DNA of 64,000 bases from a virus: the IMG/VR virus record IMGVR_UViG_3300044691_000366, positions 1-64,000 of that record. One strand, given 5' to 3'. A program made the position numbers and the translations under genes. This document shows positions 56,184-64,000 of this stretch, in pieces. Numbering within the stretch: the stretch's first letter is position 1; each line of letters starts with the position of its first letter. The notes below the pieces were generated by a model. It was not told the origin of the DNA. It made no database searches and was given only the letters and a program-made list of their open reading frames with translations.

Positions 56184-56206
56184 ACAGTCAAGATTGACTG
56201 AGTATA
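56184..56206 (-). promoter_or_regulatory. Promoter with operator palindrome of the lysis operon
   Basis: ACAGTCAAGATTGACTGA (56184-56201) adjoining a TATACT -10 (56201-56206). Confidence 0.7.
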
Positions 56207-56235
56207 AAGGACGAGGCGTGATACCGCCAGCGCTA

Positions 56236-56532
56236 TTAAGGGGTCCAGGTGCCGATGACCTGAACTTCGGCAATGAAGGACATCGAGATCGAGCCGGCCT
56301 TGGTGTAGATCGCGACCATACCCAGCAGAGTTCCCTGCGGGTTGCTGAGAACCAATACTGGCATATCTTCGACACCCTGCAACGCCTCCAGGTGCTGGGG
56401 ATCCAGAAACAGAAATGTTCCCTTGGGGTGCGCAAACTGCTGATCGGCACTGGCGTTCGCGAACTTGAGCAGCGCCTGCGAGATCAACTGCGGCGTCGCT
56501 TCGACTTCCTGGGTGACGATCATTGCGGCCAT
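56236..56532 (-). CDS. Hypothetical protein, 98 aa
   Basis: Not recognised. Starts MAAMIVTQEVEATPQLISQA at ATG 56532. Segments FLFLDPQHLEALQG and VLVLSNPQGTLLGMVAI suggest a small alpha/beta protein. Located between the tail fibre and lysis genes. Confidence 0.5.
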   Translation of the reverse strand: MAAMIVTQEVEATPQLISQALLKFANASADQQFAHPKGTFLFLDPQHLEALQGVEDMPVLVLSNPQGTLLGMVAIYTKAGSISMSFIAEVQVIGTWTP

Positions 56533-56545
56533 TATGGTCTCCTGG

Positions 56546-56962
56546 TTAGAGCTGGGCTGCGGCCATAAAGAAGGCATCGATCTGATCGGAGGTCATGCCG
56601 TAGCCGGCGCCGATGGCGATCGTCAGCGGATCGGCTCGATTGAACGTGGTTGCGCCCGACACGATCATCTTGGCTGAGAACTGCTGCTCGGTCGGCATCG
56701 CGTCGATGAGCGTCATAAGTGGCGGAGGAATAATCGCAGCGTTCGAGGCGAGCGCCTGGTCCTGGGTGATGATGCCGGCGACAGCAAGCTGCTGGAAGAA
56801 TTGGCGATCCGAGATCGACGCAGGAACCGTATTGGGCGGCTTGAGATAAGCGACAACGGCGGCGTCGTCGTCAGACAGGAATTCTTCCGAAAAAATCCCG
56901 TTCTGTTTATTAGCACATACGCCACATATTGCGCCAGCGGCGTTGTATTGAACCCAAGCCAT
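56546..56962 (-). CDS. Probable tail-fibre assembly-type protein, 138 aa
   Basis: Starts MAWVQYNAAGAICGVCAN. The middle (SISDRQFFQQLAVAGIITQD) has the pattern of phage proteins that follow tail fibre genes and act as assembly chaperones. The start is adjacent to the fibre gene stop. Assignment rests on position and pattern. Confidence 0.45.
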   Translation of the reverse strand: MAWVQYNAAGAICGVCANKQNGIFSEEFLSDDDAAVVAYLKPPNTVPASISDRQFFQQLAVAGIITQDQALASNAAIIPPPLMTLIDAMPTEQQFSAKMIVSGATTFNRADPLTIAIGAGYGMTSDQIDAFFMAAAQL

Positions 56963-59662
56963 TTATGCGTCCCTTCCGCGACGGTCGATCCATCCCGCCG
57001 TGATGATGTAAAGAGAGTTTCCAGAAGCTTGGCCTGCAATCGCGTTGATTTGCGCCGATGTGTTGGTTCTTATGTTAAATGGACTGGAGCAGTATACGCT
57101 GATTACCGGGTTTGTGAGGCTCCAGCTTCCCGGTGGAGTTCCTGCGGCTTGAGCGGCTGAGGCCGGTGAATAAATCAGAGCAATTGCCTGTGCTATGCTG
57201 CTACTGGTGTAGTCGGCCTGAAAGAGAGCATTCACAACAACGCCAGTCGGCACGGACAACGTAAGAGCGGAGACAGTATTGGTGATGGCAAGAGCACTAG
57301 CGTCCGCTACAGGAACATCCCACAAAAATTCATCGCCGTTCTGGATGAACTTGACCCACTGGAACGAGCCATTGGTTTTCATCGATCCGATACGGCGGAA
57401 CAGCGTGTAATTTGCAGGCAAGTTTGGTGCTGTCGGGTTAGGTGACAAAAGAACATCAACGAGACCGGTATCCGGTCGCTTAATCAGAAAAACGTGATAC
57501 CAGCCTACATTAGCTGTAGGACTTGCGCCGCCACCATCCCACGCGCCGTTACCTGTTCCAACAGCCCATGCGCCCATTGTTTTCGTAAAGGCTGACGCCA
57601 GCGCCATGATATCAGAGTTGGTGCTATCGGCTGCAACGCCAGCGGCGACACCGAACGTTGCCGATGAACCGGCAGTCGATAGCGTCAATCCAGCGATATA
57701 GCTTCGCATGATCGTCGGAATGCCAAGAGATTTATTCGCGGTCGTCCGATCGGCCGGAACATAACTTACGGCCCTAACCAGACTACCGAAGGTAACCCAC
57801 TCGATCAAGTCGCCCGGAAAGGTCGTGAAAGAACTAATCCCCATAGGAGGATATAAACCAGTGACCAATTGAAACGTGACCGCGCCCGTATAGCGCGTCC
57901 ATCGGCGATGACCATCGCCAAGCGTGATCGCAGTCACCGTAGCCGAGCCGGTGATATCGACAAGGTAGCCGGTCGCTGTCTCCAAATTTAAGGTTGCGGA
58001 TGCCGCAATATTAGCGCCGCGAGAGGTCAGATTGTCGATCGCGGCTACCTTATTCGGTAGCTCAGAAAGATTGTTCGTGGAGAGCATATCGCCGGCGCCG
58101 GGGTCGCCCGCGGCGTTCAAATTCCAGTCAGCAAATGTGCCAGAGCCGCCAATGCGGATGACGTTGATGGTCAACGTCGTGCCAGCATAGGTCGTAATCA
58201 GGCCTTCCATATAGTTGGCGCCATTTGCATTCGAGCTGGCTCGCACGCGGGCACCGACGCTATAGGCAAGCCCTGCCGCTACAGTGAGGCTTGTGGAGCC
58301 TGTTGCAACCAGAAGCGAAGTTGCCGAAGAAGCACGAAAGCCTGAACCAGTGGCGCCAGTGTTTCCCTGTGCGCCGGTTGCGCCCTGTGGAATGCTGAAA
58401 TTGAGCGTCGCGGCTCCCGAGGTGCCGGAATTCGTGACGGCAGCGGCGCTGCCAGGTGCGCCGGTTGTAACTGTGCCGACAGCGATCGTTGCTGCGGTGC
58501 CAGTTGGTCCCTGCGGACCCGTGAAGGTCGATAGACTGTAAAGGTCGGTCCAGGCGATGGTGCCGACATAGCTCCACTGCAGCATCGCTCCGGACATACG
58601 AAACTGAACCTGGTCACCCTTGGGGCCGACCACGCTGACAGCCGCGGCCGCGGTCGAAACAAGACCGGTCGGGCCGACATAGGAGCCCACTGCGGGCTTG
58701 GTGCCCTCGCCGCCGGTCCAGTCTGCGATCTGTGCGACCTGTCCGCCGGCGCCGTTGGTGACGTAGGCCAAGATCGGCGACCAGCCCTTGGTGCCCGGAG
58801 ATCCCGAGCCAGTTGCCGAGCCCGAGATGGCGCGCCAGCGGCTGACGGCGCCATCATAGATCAGCAACGCGGAGGTGCCCGCGGGCACCACGATGTTGCC
58901 GGGGGCTGTAAAGCGGTTTGCGGCGGCCGAGGTGCCGCCCTCGTCTTCCAGATCCAGCTCGAAGGCGCCGACGTTCATCAGCGCCAGGACGCGCCCGTTG
59001 GCGCCGCCAGCGATACCGGTCAGGGTGCGCGCGGCATTAGTTGAGACCCGAAGAATATTTGCCTGTGCAATGCCGGCCGGCGCGAGGTCGTCTGTGGTCG
59101 CCGTAATTATTGGCGCTGTGACGACGCCGCCAAGCAGGAGCTGCGAGTAGATCGTGGCGGCGCCCGTGGTCGAGCTGATCCCGATCGCCTTGGTCCAGGT
59201 CGAGGCCAGCAGGTAGCGAAGCGAGAAGTCATCGTCCTGGAACGAGCCGGCCTCGAACAGGTCCACCCCGGCCTTCTGCAACAGCAGACCGGCCCGATCG
59301 CCTGTGGTCGATTTGCTCAGCCGCACCTGTTGATCGGGTCCGGTGAGATTGAGAATATTTCGGTAAAGGGTGGTGATTTCGCCCAATTGCTTGGACGCGG
59401 TGCGAACCGAGTCGCGCGCCAGGCTGGAGCGGAAGATGGTCCAGCCGGTGCCGCCTACCGAGGCCAGCGCAGTGGTGCCGGTATAGGTCCGGTCCAGGGT
59501 GGCGTTATTGTCGTCGACAGGCGACACCTCATACCAGTGCCCATCGGGCGCGAGAATGGGATCACCTGCGATCAGCGAAAGGAAAAAGGCGCTATGACCT
59601 ACCAGGGCTGCGGAGCCGTTGGTGAAGTCAATCGTCCCTGTCGTGTAAAGGGTTGTTGCCAT
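56963..59662 (-). CDS. Tail fibre protein with collagen-like segments
   Basis: 899 residues. The N-terminal domain probably attaches to the tail (MATTLYTTGTIDFTNGSAAL). Collagen-like Gly-X-Y stretches (GPKGDQ, TGPQGPTGTAA, PQGATGAQGNTGATGSG) lie around residues 350-445. A beta-rich C-terminal part (GIPTIMRSYIAGLTLSTAGS) is the likely receptor-binding tip. It stands between assembly-type proteins, behind a perfect operator palindrome. Confidence 0.75.
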   Translation of the reverse strand: MATTLYTTGTIDFTNGSAALVGHSAFFLSLIAGDPILAPDGHWYEVSPVDDNNATLDRTYTGTTALASVGGTGWTIFRSSLARDSVRTASKQLGEITTLYRNILNLTGPDQQVRLSKSTTGDRAGLLLQKAGVDLFEAGSFQDDDFSLRYLLASTWTKAIGISSTTGAATIYSQLLLGGVVTAPIITATTDDLAPAGIAQANILRVSTNAARTLTGIAGGANGRVLALMNVGAFELDLEDEGGTSAAANRFTAPGNIVVPAGTSALLIYDGAVSRWRAISGSATGSGSPGTKGWSPILAYVTNGAGGQVAQIADWTGGEGTKPAVGSYVGPTGLVSTAAAAVSVVGPKGDQVQFRMSGAMLQWSYVGTIAWTDLYSLSTFTGPQGPTGTAATIAVGTVTTGAPGSAAAVTNSGTSGAATLNFSIPQGATGAQGNTGATGSGFRASSATSLLVATGSTSLTVAAGLAYSVGARVRASSNANGANYMEGLITTYAGTTLTINVIRIGGSGTFADWNLNAAGDPGAGDMLSTNNLSELPNKVAAIDNLTSRGANIAASATLNLETATGYLVDITGSATVTAITLGDGHRRWTRYTGAVTFQLVTGLYPPMGISSFTTFPGDLIEWVTFGSLVRAVSYVPADRTTANKSLGIPTIMRSYIAGLTLSTAGSSATFGVAAGVAADSTNSDIMALASAFTKTMGAWAVGTGNGAWDGGGASPTANVGWYHVFLIKRPDTGLVDVLLSPNPTAPNLPANYTLFRRIGSMKTNGSFQWVKFIQNGDEFLWDVPVADASALAITNTVSALTLSVPTGVVVNALFQADYTSSSIAQAIALIYSPASAAQAAGTPPGSWSLTNPVISVYCSSPFNIRTNTSAQINAIAGQASGNSLYIITAGWIDRRGRDA

Positions 59663-59691
59663 CTCTGAGAGTATGCCATCCTTTTGAGAAG

Positions 59692-59709
59692 TAAGTCAAC
59701 ATTGACTTA
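59692..59709 (-). promoter_or_regulatory. Operator palindrome, overlapping a stop codon
   Basis: TAAGTCAACATTGACTTA, perfectly symmetric over 18 bp. Its TTA is the stop codon of the 113-aa gene. Upstream of the tail fibre gene. Confidence 0.7.
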
Positions 59710-60048
59710 TATTCTGGGGCGAACGCCTGCATCCTGCAGAATCTGGTCCAGCTCCGCGGAGTTCTTGGCCGCGCGCAGCCGCACGATCACCTGACGCCTG
59801 GCGTTTTCGCGCGCCATCAGGGCATCCGGCTTGGCGACAATCAGCGAAGCAAGGGTTTCAACAGTTAGGCCCTCAATCTGGGCCGCCTGTTGAAACTCTG
59901 CCGATGGCGTAGCGCCGGCGATCACCGCGAGCGCCGTCTGTCGCTTGCGATCGTGGGCGAGATCCTGGCCCTGGGGGTAAAAATCCCCATTGACCCGGCC
60001 TTCGGCCTGTTCGAGCAGCTTCGGTAAGGGGGTGACGACGATCTTCAT
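59707..60048 (-). CDS. Hypothetical protein, 113 aa, tail region
   Basis: Not recognised. MKIVVTPLPKLLEQAEGRVN starts at ATG 60048, coupled by ATGA. The C-terminal half is helical (RENARRQVIVRLRAAKNSAE). The stretch VNGDFYPQGQDLAHDRKRQT resembles tail-fibre assembly proteins. Confidence 0.5.
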   Translation of the reverse strand: MKIVVTPLPKLLEQAEGRVNGDFYPQGQDLAHDRKRQTALAVIAGATPSAEFQQAAQIEGLTVETLASLIVAKPDALMARENARRQVIVRLRAAKNSAELDQILQDAGVRPRI

Positions 60049-60455
60049 GTGGCCTCCACGGTCAAAACAGTTGCGCAATAGGGGAAAGCCGCCTCGAAGC
60101 TCAGCTCATAGGCGCCCGGATGATCGACGGCGAATTCGAGCGTGCCAACGGGGGAACTTTCCTGATGAACAATCGTGCCGTCGAGCCTGATCGTCAGCGC
60201 GAACGAGGCCGGCTCAATGGTTAGCTTCAGGGTATCGACGCCATCGGCCGCGATCGGGCGAATCTCGCCGGAAACTGCGACAGGAGGCCGCGGCAGCACC
60301 TGCCCGTTCTTGACGTAGATGCTGATGGTGTCCAGCACGTGATCGGCCTCGAGGACCAAGTGGCCGTTAGCCTCATAGATCGGCTTCAGTCGTTCGAAAT
60401 CGCCAACAAAGATCGCCTGGGTGACAAGTCCGGTATCGTCGTGAACAATCAGCAT
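60045..60455 (-). CDS. Hypothetical protein, 136 aa, tail region
   Basis: Not recognised. Starts MLIVHDDTGLVTQAIFVGDF at ATG 60455. Beta-rich (TLKLTIEPASFALTIRLDGT). Forms a translational unit with the neighbouring tail genes. Confidence 0.5.
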   Translation of the reverse strand: MLIVHDDTGLVTQAIFVGDFERLKPIYEANGHLVLEADHVLDTISIYVKNGQVLPRPPVAVSGEIRPIAADGVDTLKLTIEPASFALTIRLDGTIVHQESSPVGTLEFAVDHPGAYELSFEAAFPYCATVLTVEAT

Positions 60456-60465
60456 TTTCGTTTCC

Positions 60466-60921
60466 TTAGCGGTAGACCGAATACCAGAAGTAGGCATTCG
60501 CGAATGATCGGATCAGCGCATTATTGGGATCGCTGGGGTCATCAAAGAGCGCCGCGTAAAACTGCATATAGCTGTTCGTCACCTGGCACAGATCCATGCC
60601 CAGATACGTTCCGCCGCCGCTGGTCAGGCAAGCAAGAGGAGCTGTGACGGTGACCGGGTTGGTATCTGGGTTAGGGTTGGCGCCGCCGCCGTCATTATAG
60701 GCGCAAAACACCCGCGGAATAGTTGAGTAGCTTTGCGGGAAATAGACAGTGGTCCAGGTTTCTGCAGGCACATAGACAGAGCCTGACATGATCAGGCTCG
60801 TATTGGAAAAGCGCGCGTCGAACGCCATCTGATCGAGCGTCGCCGTGTTGACATCAAAGCCAGGAAGACTGACTTGCAACGACGCCAGCGCGCCACCTTT
60901 CATGAGAACGCGATCGACCAT
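60466..60921 (-). CDS. Tail-region paralogue 3, 151 aa
   Basis: Starts MVDRVLMKGGALASLQVSLP with GFDVNTATLDQMAFDARF. It shares this N-terminal pattern with the two genes upstream (60921-61307 and 61304-61747). The C-terminal part is aromatic (YMQFYAALFDDPS, NAYFWYSVYR). Coupled by TAATG. Confidence 0.6.
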   Translation of the reverse strand: MVDRVLMKGGALASLQVSLPGFDVNTATLDQMAFDARFSNTSLIMSGSVYVPAETWTTVYFPQSYSTIPRVFCAYNDGGGANPNPDTNPVTVTAPLACLTSGGGTYLGMDLCQVTNSYMQFYAALFDDPSDPNNALIRSFANAYFWYSVYR

Positions 60922-61307
60922 TACGGTAAAGACCTGTTGAAAACGAAGTAGTTGAAGATCAGCCCGAGCCCGGTTGAGTCGGAGAAGGTCATAGACGAGG
61001 CTGATACCGCAACCACAGTTTCGCCGGACCTGGTTACGGCGTTGGTCGGGAATGGGTAATATTCGACGCCCGAAGCGTTGGTCGGCCAGAAATAAACCAT
61101 TGGCTTGTCGCTCAAGGTCTGCGGAAAGAAGACGGTCTGCCCGCCGCTGGCCTGCCCAATCAGCATCACCATGTCGTTCTTGACACCTGGACAGATCAGA
61201 AAATTGTTCGGATCGACAGTCGTCGTCGCATCGATCCCCGGCCTTGAAAGCCAAATACCGTAGCTGCCGTCGAGCGGATGTCTGCCGAGGATGAGTCGCT
61301 GCGTCAT
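60921..61307 (-). CDS. Tail-region paralogue 2, 128 aa
   Basis: Starts MTQRLILGRHPLDGSYGIWL then SRPGIDATTTVDPNNFLI, matching the paralogue pattern. The rest is beta-rich (GQTVFFPQTLSDKPMVYFWP). Coupled to both neighbours. Confidence 0.6.
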   Translation of the reverse strand: MTQRLILGRHPLDGSYGIWLSRPGIDATTTVDPNNFLICPGVKNDMVMLIGQASGGQTVFFPQTLSDKPMVYFWPTNASGVEYYPFPTNAVTRSGETVVAVSASSMTFSDSTGLGLIFNYFVFNRSLP

Positions 61308-61747
61308 GATGCCGGGAACACCAGATAGATCCAGTTGCGATTGGTGCCGTAATAGGTCGGATCCGACTGTCCCTCGTAATTATCCGCGCGCTTGATCGTG
61401 AAGTTGCTTTTGGTCATCTTGGTATTATAGGGATTGAAGTAGAGGTCGGCGTGCGCCGAACCATGCATCCATTTCTGGAACAGGTTGTGAACGTTGGAGA
61501 TGCTCCCCGACGAATCGAAGGGCAGCACGAATACCTTCGGGAAATTCGTGTAGGTTGTTCCGTAACTGACCGTGGGAAAGTTGATGATCGATACGTTGAA
61601 TATGTAGCCACCCGTCAGCAGTCGCAGCGGCTTGCCGAAGCTCGAATCCACGGCCAGAAAATCCGGCGAGATCGTTGCCGTCTTGACGTCATAGCCAGGC
61701 CGAGAGATCGCAACACGTGTCGGCGTGATCAGAATGCGGTCGACCAT
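61304..61747 (-). CDS. Tail-region paralogue 1, 147 aa
   Basis: Starts MVDRILITPTRVAISRPGYD then VKTATISPDFLAVDSSFG. It is the first of three genes with the ISRPGxDVxTAT-type start. Directly follows the gpJ-like gene (TAATG). Confidence 0.6.
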   Translation of the reverse strand: MVDRILITPTRVAISRPGYDVKTATISPDFLAVDSSFGKPLRLLTGGYIFNVSIINFPTVSYGTTYTNFPKVFVLPFDSSGSISNVHNLFQKWMHGSAHADLYFNPYNTKMTKSNFTIKRADNYEGQSDPTYYGTNRNWIYLVFPAS

Positions 61748-64000
61748 TACGAATCCGCCACGATCAGGGTTGCGTTGGTGAGGTCGAATCGCACCAGATT
61801 GTTGGCGCTGCGGATCATGCCGGCCGTGACTGTGCCGACGTTGGCGCTGACCGCGGACAGACTGGTCACGTTGAGCTTTGCCGCGGAGATCGTGCCGTTG
61901 ACAATCAGGCTGCCTTGAATTTCGACGGCGAAATTCACGCTGCCGTCGAGTTTCTGGATGCCGGTGAAGCTGAAGCCGCCGGTGATGCCATTGATGGTGC
62001 CGATCACACCATACTGCACCTTGACGCCGTTCACGCTGGTTGTGACCGTGCTGATGTTCGCTGTATTGGTGCCGACCGTGGTGGTCAGGCTGCTCACCGA
62101 GGAGGCGATCGCGCTGTCGGCCGTCACTCGGGCGGTCGTCTCGGTCGCAACGGCCGCCGAAATAGCCGAGTTTAATGAGACTGCGAGCGCCGCCCGTGCG
62201 GTCGCTTCCGCGGTGTCGTTGGTCGCCCGTGTCACCGACTCGGTCGCAAGCGTCGCGGATACGGCGCCTACATTGACAGCAAGAACCTGACGAAGAGCTG
62301 CCTCGGCGAAGTCTGCCGCAACTCGCAAGTCCTGCTCGGTCGAGATCGAAGCGCCGAGACCCGTATCCTGAACAGCCAAAATCTGGCGCACAGTCTGGTT
62401 GTGACTATCGTTCGCGTCCCTGGTCTTGATGATCTCGGACTGGATCGAGGCAATTACGTCTTCGATATTGGCGATATCGGTGAGCGTTGGCGTATTTTTA
62501 AGAGTCTCCAGGTTCGGCAACACAGCCGCAAGGGTCGACTGCAGATCATTGATTTCGAGGTGCTGGGGATCGGAGAGAATAAGCCCAACCTTGCCGAACG
62601 CATCGTAAAGCGAAACCCAGACATACTGGGTGCCACCGCTGACCCAGGCGACAGTCTTGGTGTCCGGCCCGTCATAGACGAAGTTCGATAGTGTTGGAAC
62701 GAAGCCTGAATTTGTCGAGACCCAAACCAGGGCGCCCGCATAGTCCGCGTCGTTGTTGATCCAGCTTATGTCGATCGAGCCGACATCGCCCTGAAGCGTC
62801 GGCACAACCTTGGCCGGAACCGGGTTCGAGACGATAATCGAAGCAGGGGCCGACTCAGTGCCGGTTACATTGAGCGCCGTGATGTCGATGCGCACCGCGC
62901 GGCGCGGCCCGCCGTCATTGACGTTCTGCTCATAGGTGTAGGTGTAGGTCGGCGTCGTCACCTGCTCGGTGTGCAGCAAGGTATTGGAGATCGAATCGTA
63001 GACCCGGACGACGTTTTTGACGTCATATTGGACATAGTTCGCCGGGAAGACGTTGTTCCAGGTGATCGTCGGCGCGCGCCCATGAAAGGTCGTTCCGCCA
63101 TCGGTCGTCTTCAGGGTGTCAGGCACCGGTCCATTGACCGCTTCCCAACCCTGCACCGTGAGGGGAAAGGAAACAACGGTCGAGGTAGCGCCGGTGATCG
63201 AGCGGACGACGATGTAGAAGGTCCAGGCGCCCGGCGTTGCATCTAGCACGTCGAGCGTCGGCGAGATGCTGGAATTGAAGTTGACGAAGCCATGCGGGCT
63301 ATCTGCTGTCAGCAGATAGTCGGCGACCTGGAAGTCGTTGGGGCCGGTCCAGGAGATCGTGACGCGCGAGTGGGATACACCGTTCTGGAAGAAGCGAGCC
63401 TCGCTGCCGGTGACATCGGTGACCTTGCTGATAACGTTGCGCGGTCGCACATAGGGGATCGGATCAAGCGCCAAATTCTGCTCGACCCGAGCGAACTTAG
63501 CAGGATCATGGATCAGTGCCGTAACCTTGAAGAGATTCTCGCCATCTTCCTGCACCGCCATCACGCGATACTGGCGAGCGACCATATCGGCGCTCTGAAT
63601 GATGAAGTCGGCCGCGACAACCGGCACATTCGGGAAGGCTTCCGAGAGCGTGATCGTCTTGTGGTCGACCCCAAAGCTCGAGATTATCTTGGTCACGAAC
63701 ACGCCATCTGGCATCAGTGCGCTGATGGTGTAGGTTTGACCGGTCTCAGGTAGAAACGGGAAGTCGAGCACCACCGAAGTCGTCGAGATCGACTGCGCGA
63801 GCCGGCCGCCGGCGCGGAAATTGCCGTTCTTGCGCGGGTCGGTCAACAGGATGATATCGCCGGGCTTCAGCGCCTGGTTGTCCTTCAGGACATAGCCGTC
63901 CCAGGACATCGAGAACTGAACGGTCTCGGTCTGGTTCTTCTCGGTGTCGAGGATCCACTTGCCGTAGCGGTTCGCCTGCCCACGCGAAGTGCAACCCATC
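61747..64000 (-). CDS. Tail tip/central hub protein (lambda gpJ-like), 5' end outside window
   Basis: At least 750 residues of a much larger protein; the frame is open to the right edge, and the first Met at 63999 is internal to the family. The segment GCTSRGQANRYGKWILDTEK is the typical gpJ core, followed by a GDIILLTDPRKNGNFRAGGR element and fibronectin-type III-like repeats (VSHSRVTISWTGPNDFQVAD, GDVGSIDISWINNDADYAGA). The C-terminal part is a long helix-rich Thr/Ala/Ser segment (TEQDLRVAADFAEAALRQVL). gpJ forms the tail tip that recognises the host. Confidence 0.88.
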   Translation of the reverse strand, partial: MGCTSRGQANRYGKWILDTEKNQTETVQFSMSWDGYVLKDNQALKPGDIILLTDPRKNGNFRAGGRLAQSISTTSVVLDFPFLPETGQTYTISALMPDGVFVTKIISSFGVDHKTITLSEAFPNVPVVAADFIIQSADMVARQYRVMAVQEDGENLFKVTALIHDPAKFARVEQNLALDPIPYVRPRNVISKVTDVTGSEARFFQNGVSHSRVTISWTGPNDFQVADYLLTADSPHGFVNFNSSISPTLDVLDATPGAWTFYIVVRSITGATSTVVSFPLTVQGWEAVNGPVPDTLKTTDGGTTFHGRAPTITWNNVFPANYVQYDVKNVVRVYDSISNTLLHTEQVTTPTYTYTYEQNVNDGGPRRAVRIDITALNVTGTESAPASIIVSNPVPAKVVPTLQGDVGSIDISWINNDADYAGALVWVSTNSGFVPTLSNFVYDGPDTKTVAWVSGGTQYVWVSLYDAFGKVGLILSDPQHLEINDLQSTLAAVLPNLETLKNTPTLTDIANIEDVIASIQSEIIKTRDANDSHNQTVRQILAVQDTGLGASISTEQDLRVAADFAEAALRQVLAVNVGAVSATLATESVTRATNDTAEATARAALAVSLNSAISAAVATETTARVTADSAIASSVSSLTTTVGTNTANISTVTTSVNGVKVQYGVIGTINGITGGFSFTGIQKLDGSVNFAVEIQGSLIVNGTISAAKLNVTSLSAVSANVGTVTAGMIRSANNLVRFDLTNATLIVADS

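Noticed and set aside
4165-59709. The palindromes as partition (parS) sites
   Set aside because: They do not match the ParB or RepB consensus palindromes, and they lie at promoters of nearly all operons, which fits operators better.
1-64000. CRISPR array, insertion sequence or integrase
   Set aside because: No regularly spaced direct repeats of CRISPR type, no transposase and no tyrosine or serine recombinase was recognised in either strand.

Overview
The window is a tailed-phage genome segment, most likely from a siphovirus of an alphaproteobacterium. The evidence is a lambda gpJ-type tail-hub gene at the right edge with fibre and fibre-assembly genes, an overlapping Rz/Rz1 spanin pair, a nearly complete phage replication and recombination module, and an alphaproteobacterial repABC-type RepC initiator. 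The sequence is GC-rich and very compact. Consecutive genes are usually joined by ATGA, TGATG, TAATG, GTGA or TTGA start/stop overlaps. No capsid, portal, large terminase, integrase or classical endolysin gene was recognised, so the window is an internal part of a larger genome.

Layout. (1) 1-34153, minus strand: nucleotide metabolism and DNA replication/repair. It holds a RIIA/RIIB-like fusion, a nucleotide kinase-like protein, dUTPase, a methyltransferase, a class II ribonucleotide reductase with an intein, a RuvC-like nuclease, SbcC/SbcD, RtcB, a MazG-like protein, a RecA-like recombinase, 5'-3' exonuclease, SSB, and DNA polymerase III alpha broken into two genes around an HNH gene. It continues with a sigma-factor-like gene, a CobS-like AAA+ ATPase, a CobT-like VWA/HExxH protein and an XRE-type regulator. 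(2) 34154-36833: a control region rich in inverted repeats, then plus-strand genes for a small RHH-like protein, RepC and an HNH-like protein. A candidate antisense RNA lies in the repC leader. (3) 36907-46598, minus: a tRNA-Met, a virion-type protein, DNA ligase, primase, helicase, PhoH and a ClpP-like protease. (4) 46761-48017, plus: an acyltransferase island. (5) 47998-64000, minus: glycanase-like tail protein, other structural proteins, a T5 A1-like protein, lysis genes, tail fibre, and three tandem paralogues downstream of gpJ.

Regulation. Nineteen copies of an 18-bp palindrome, close to ACAGTCAnnnnTGACTGT (often TAAGTCA at one end), lie between or at the ends of operons. Most sit beside a promoter with a 16-bp spacer, a -35 near TCGCAA/TTGTAA and a -10 GCTATAnT. 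This looks like one phage-wide regulon, with the XRE-type protein at 33731-34153 as the nearest candidate repressor and the sigma-like protein at 28508-29176 as another possible player.

How the genes fit together. The phage brings its own initiator, helicase, primase, polymerase, SSB, ligase, recombinase and nucleases. Its B12-dependent ribonucleotide reductase, dUTPase, MazG-like protein and kinase shape the nucleotide pool. Homing elements (four clear HNH genes, one HNH-like gene and one intein with an endonuclease) have colonised the replication genes. RepC with its antisense RNA and a regulon under a candidate repressor raise the possibility of a temperate phage-plasmid lifestyle. That is an inference and remains unproved here.
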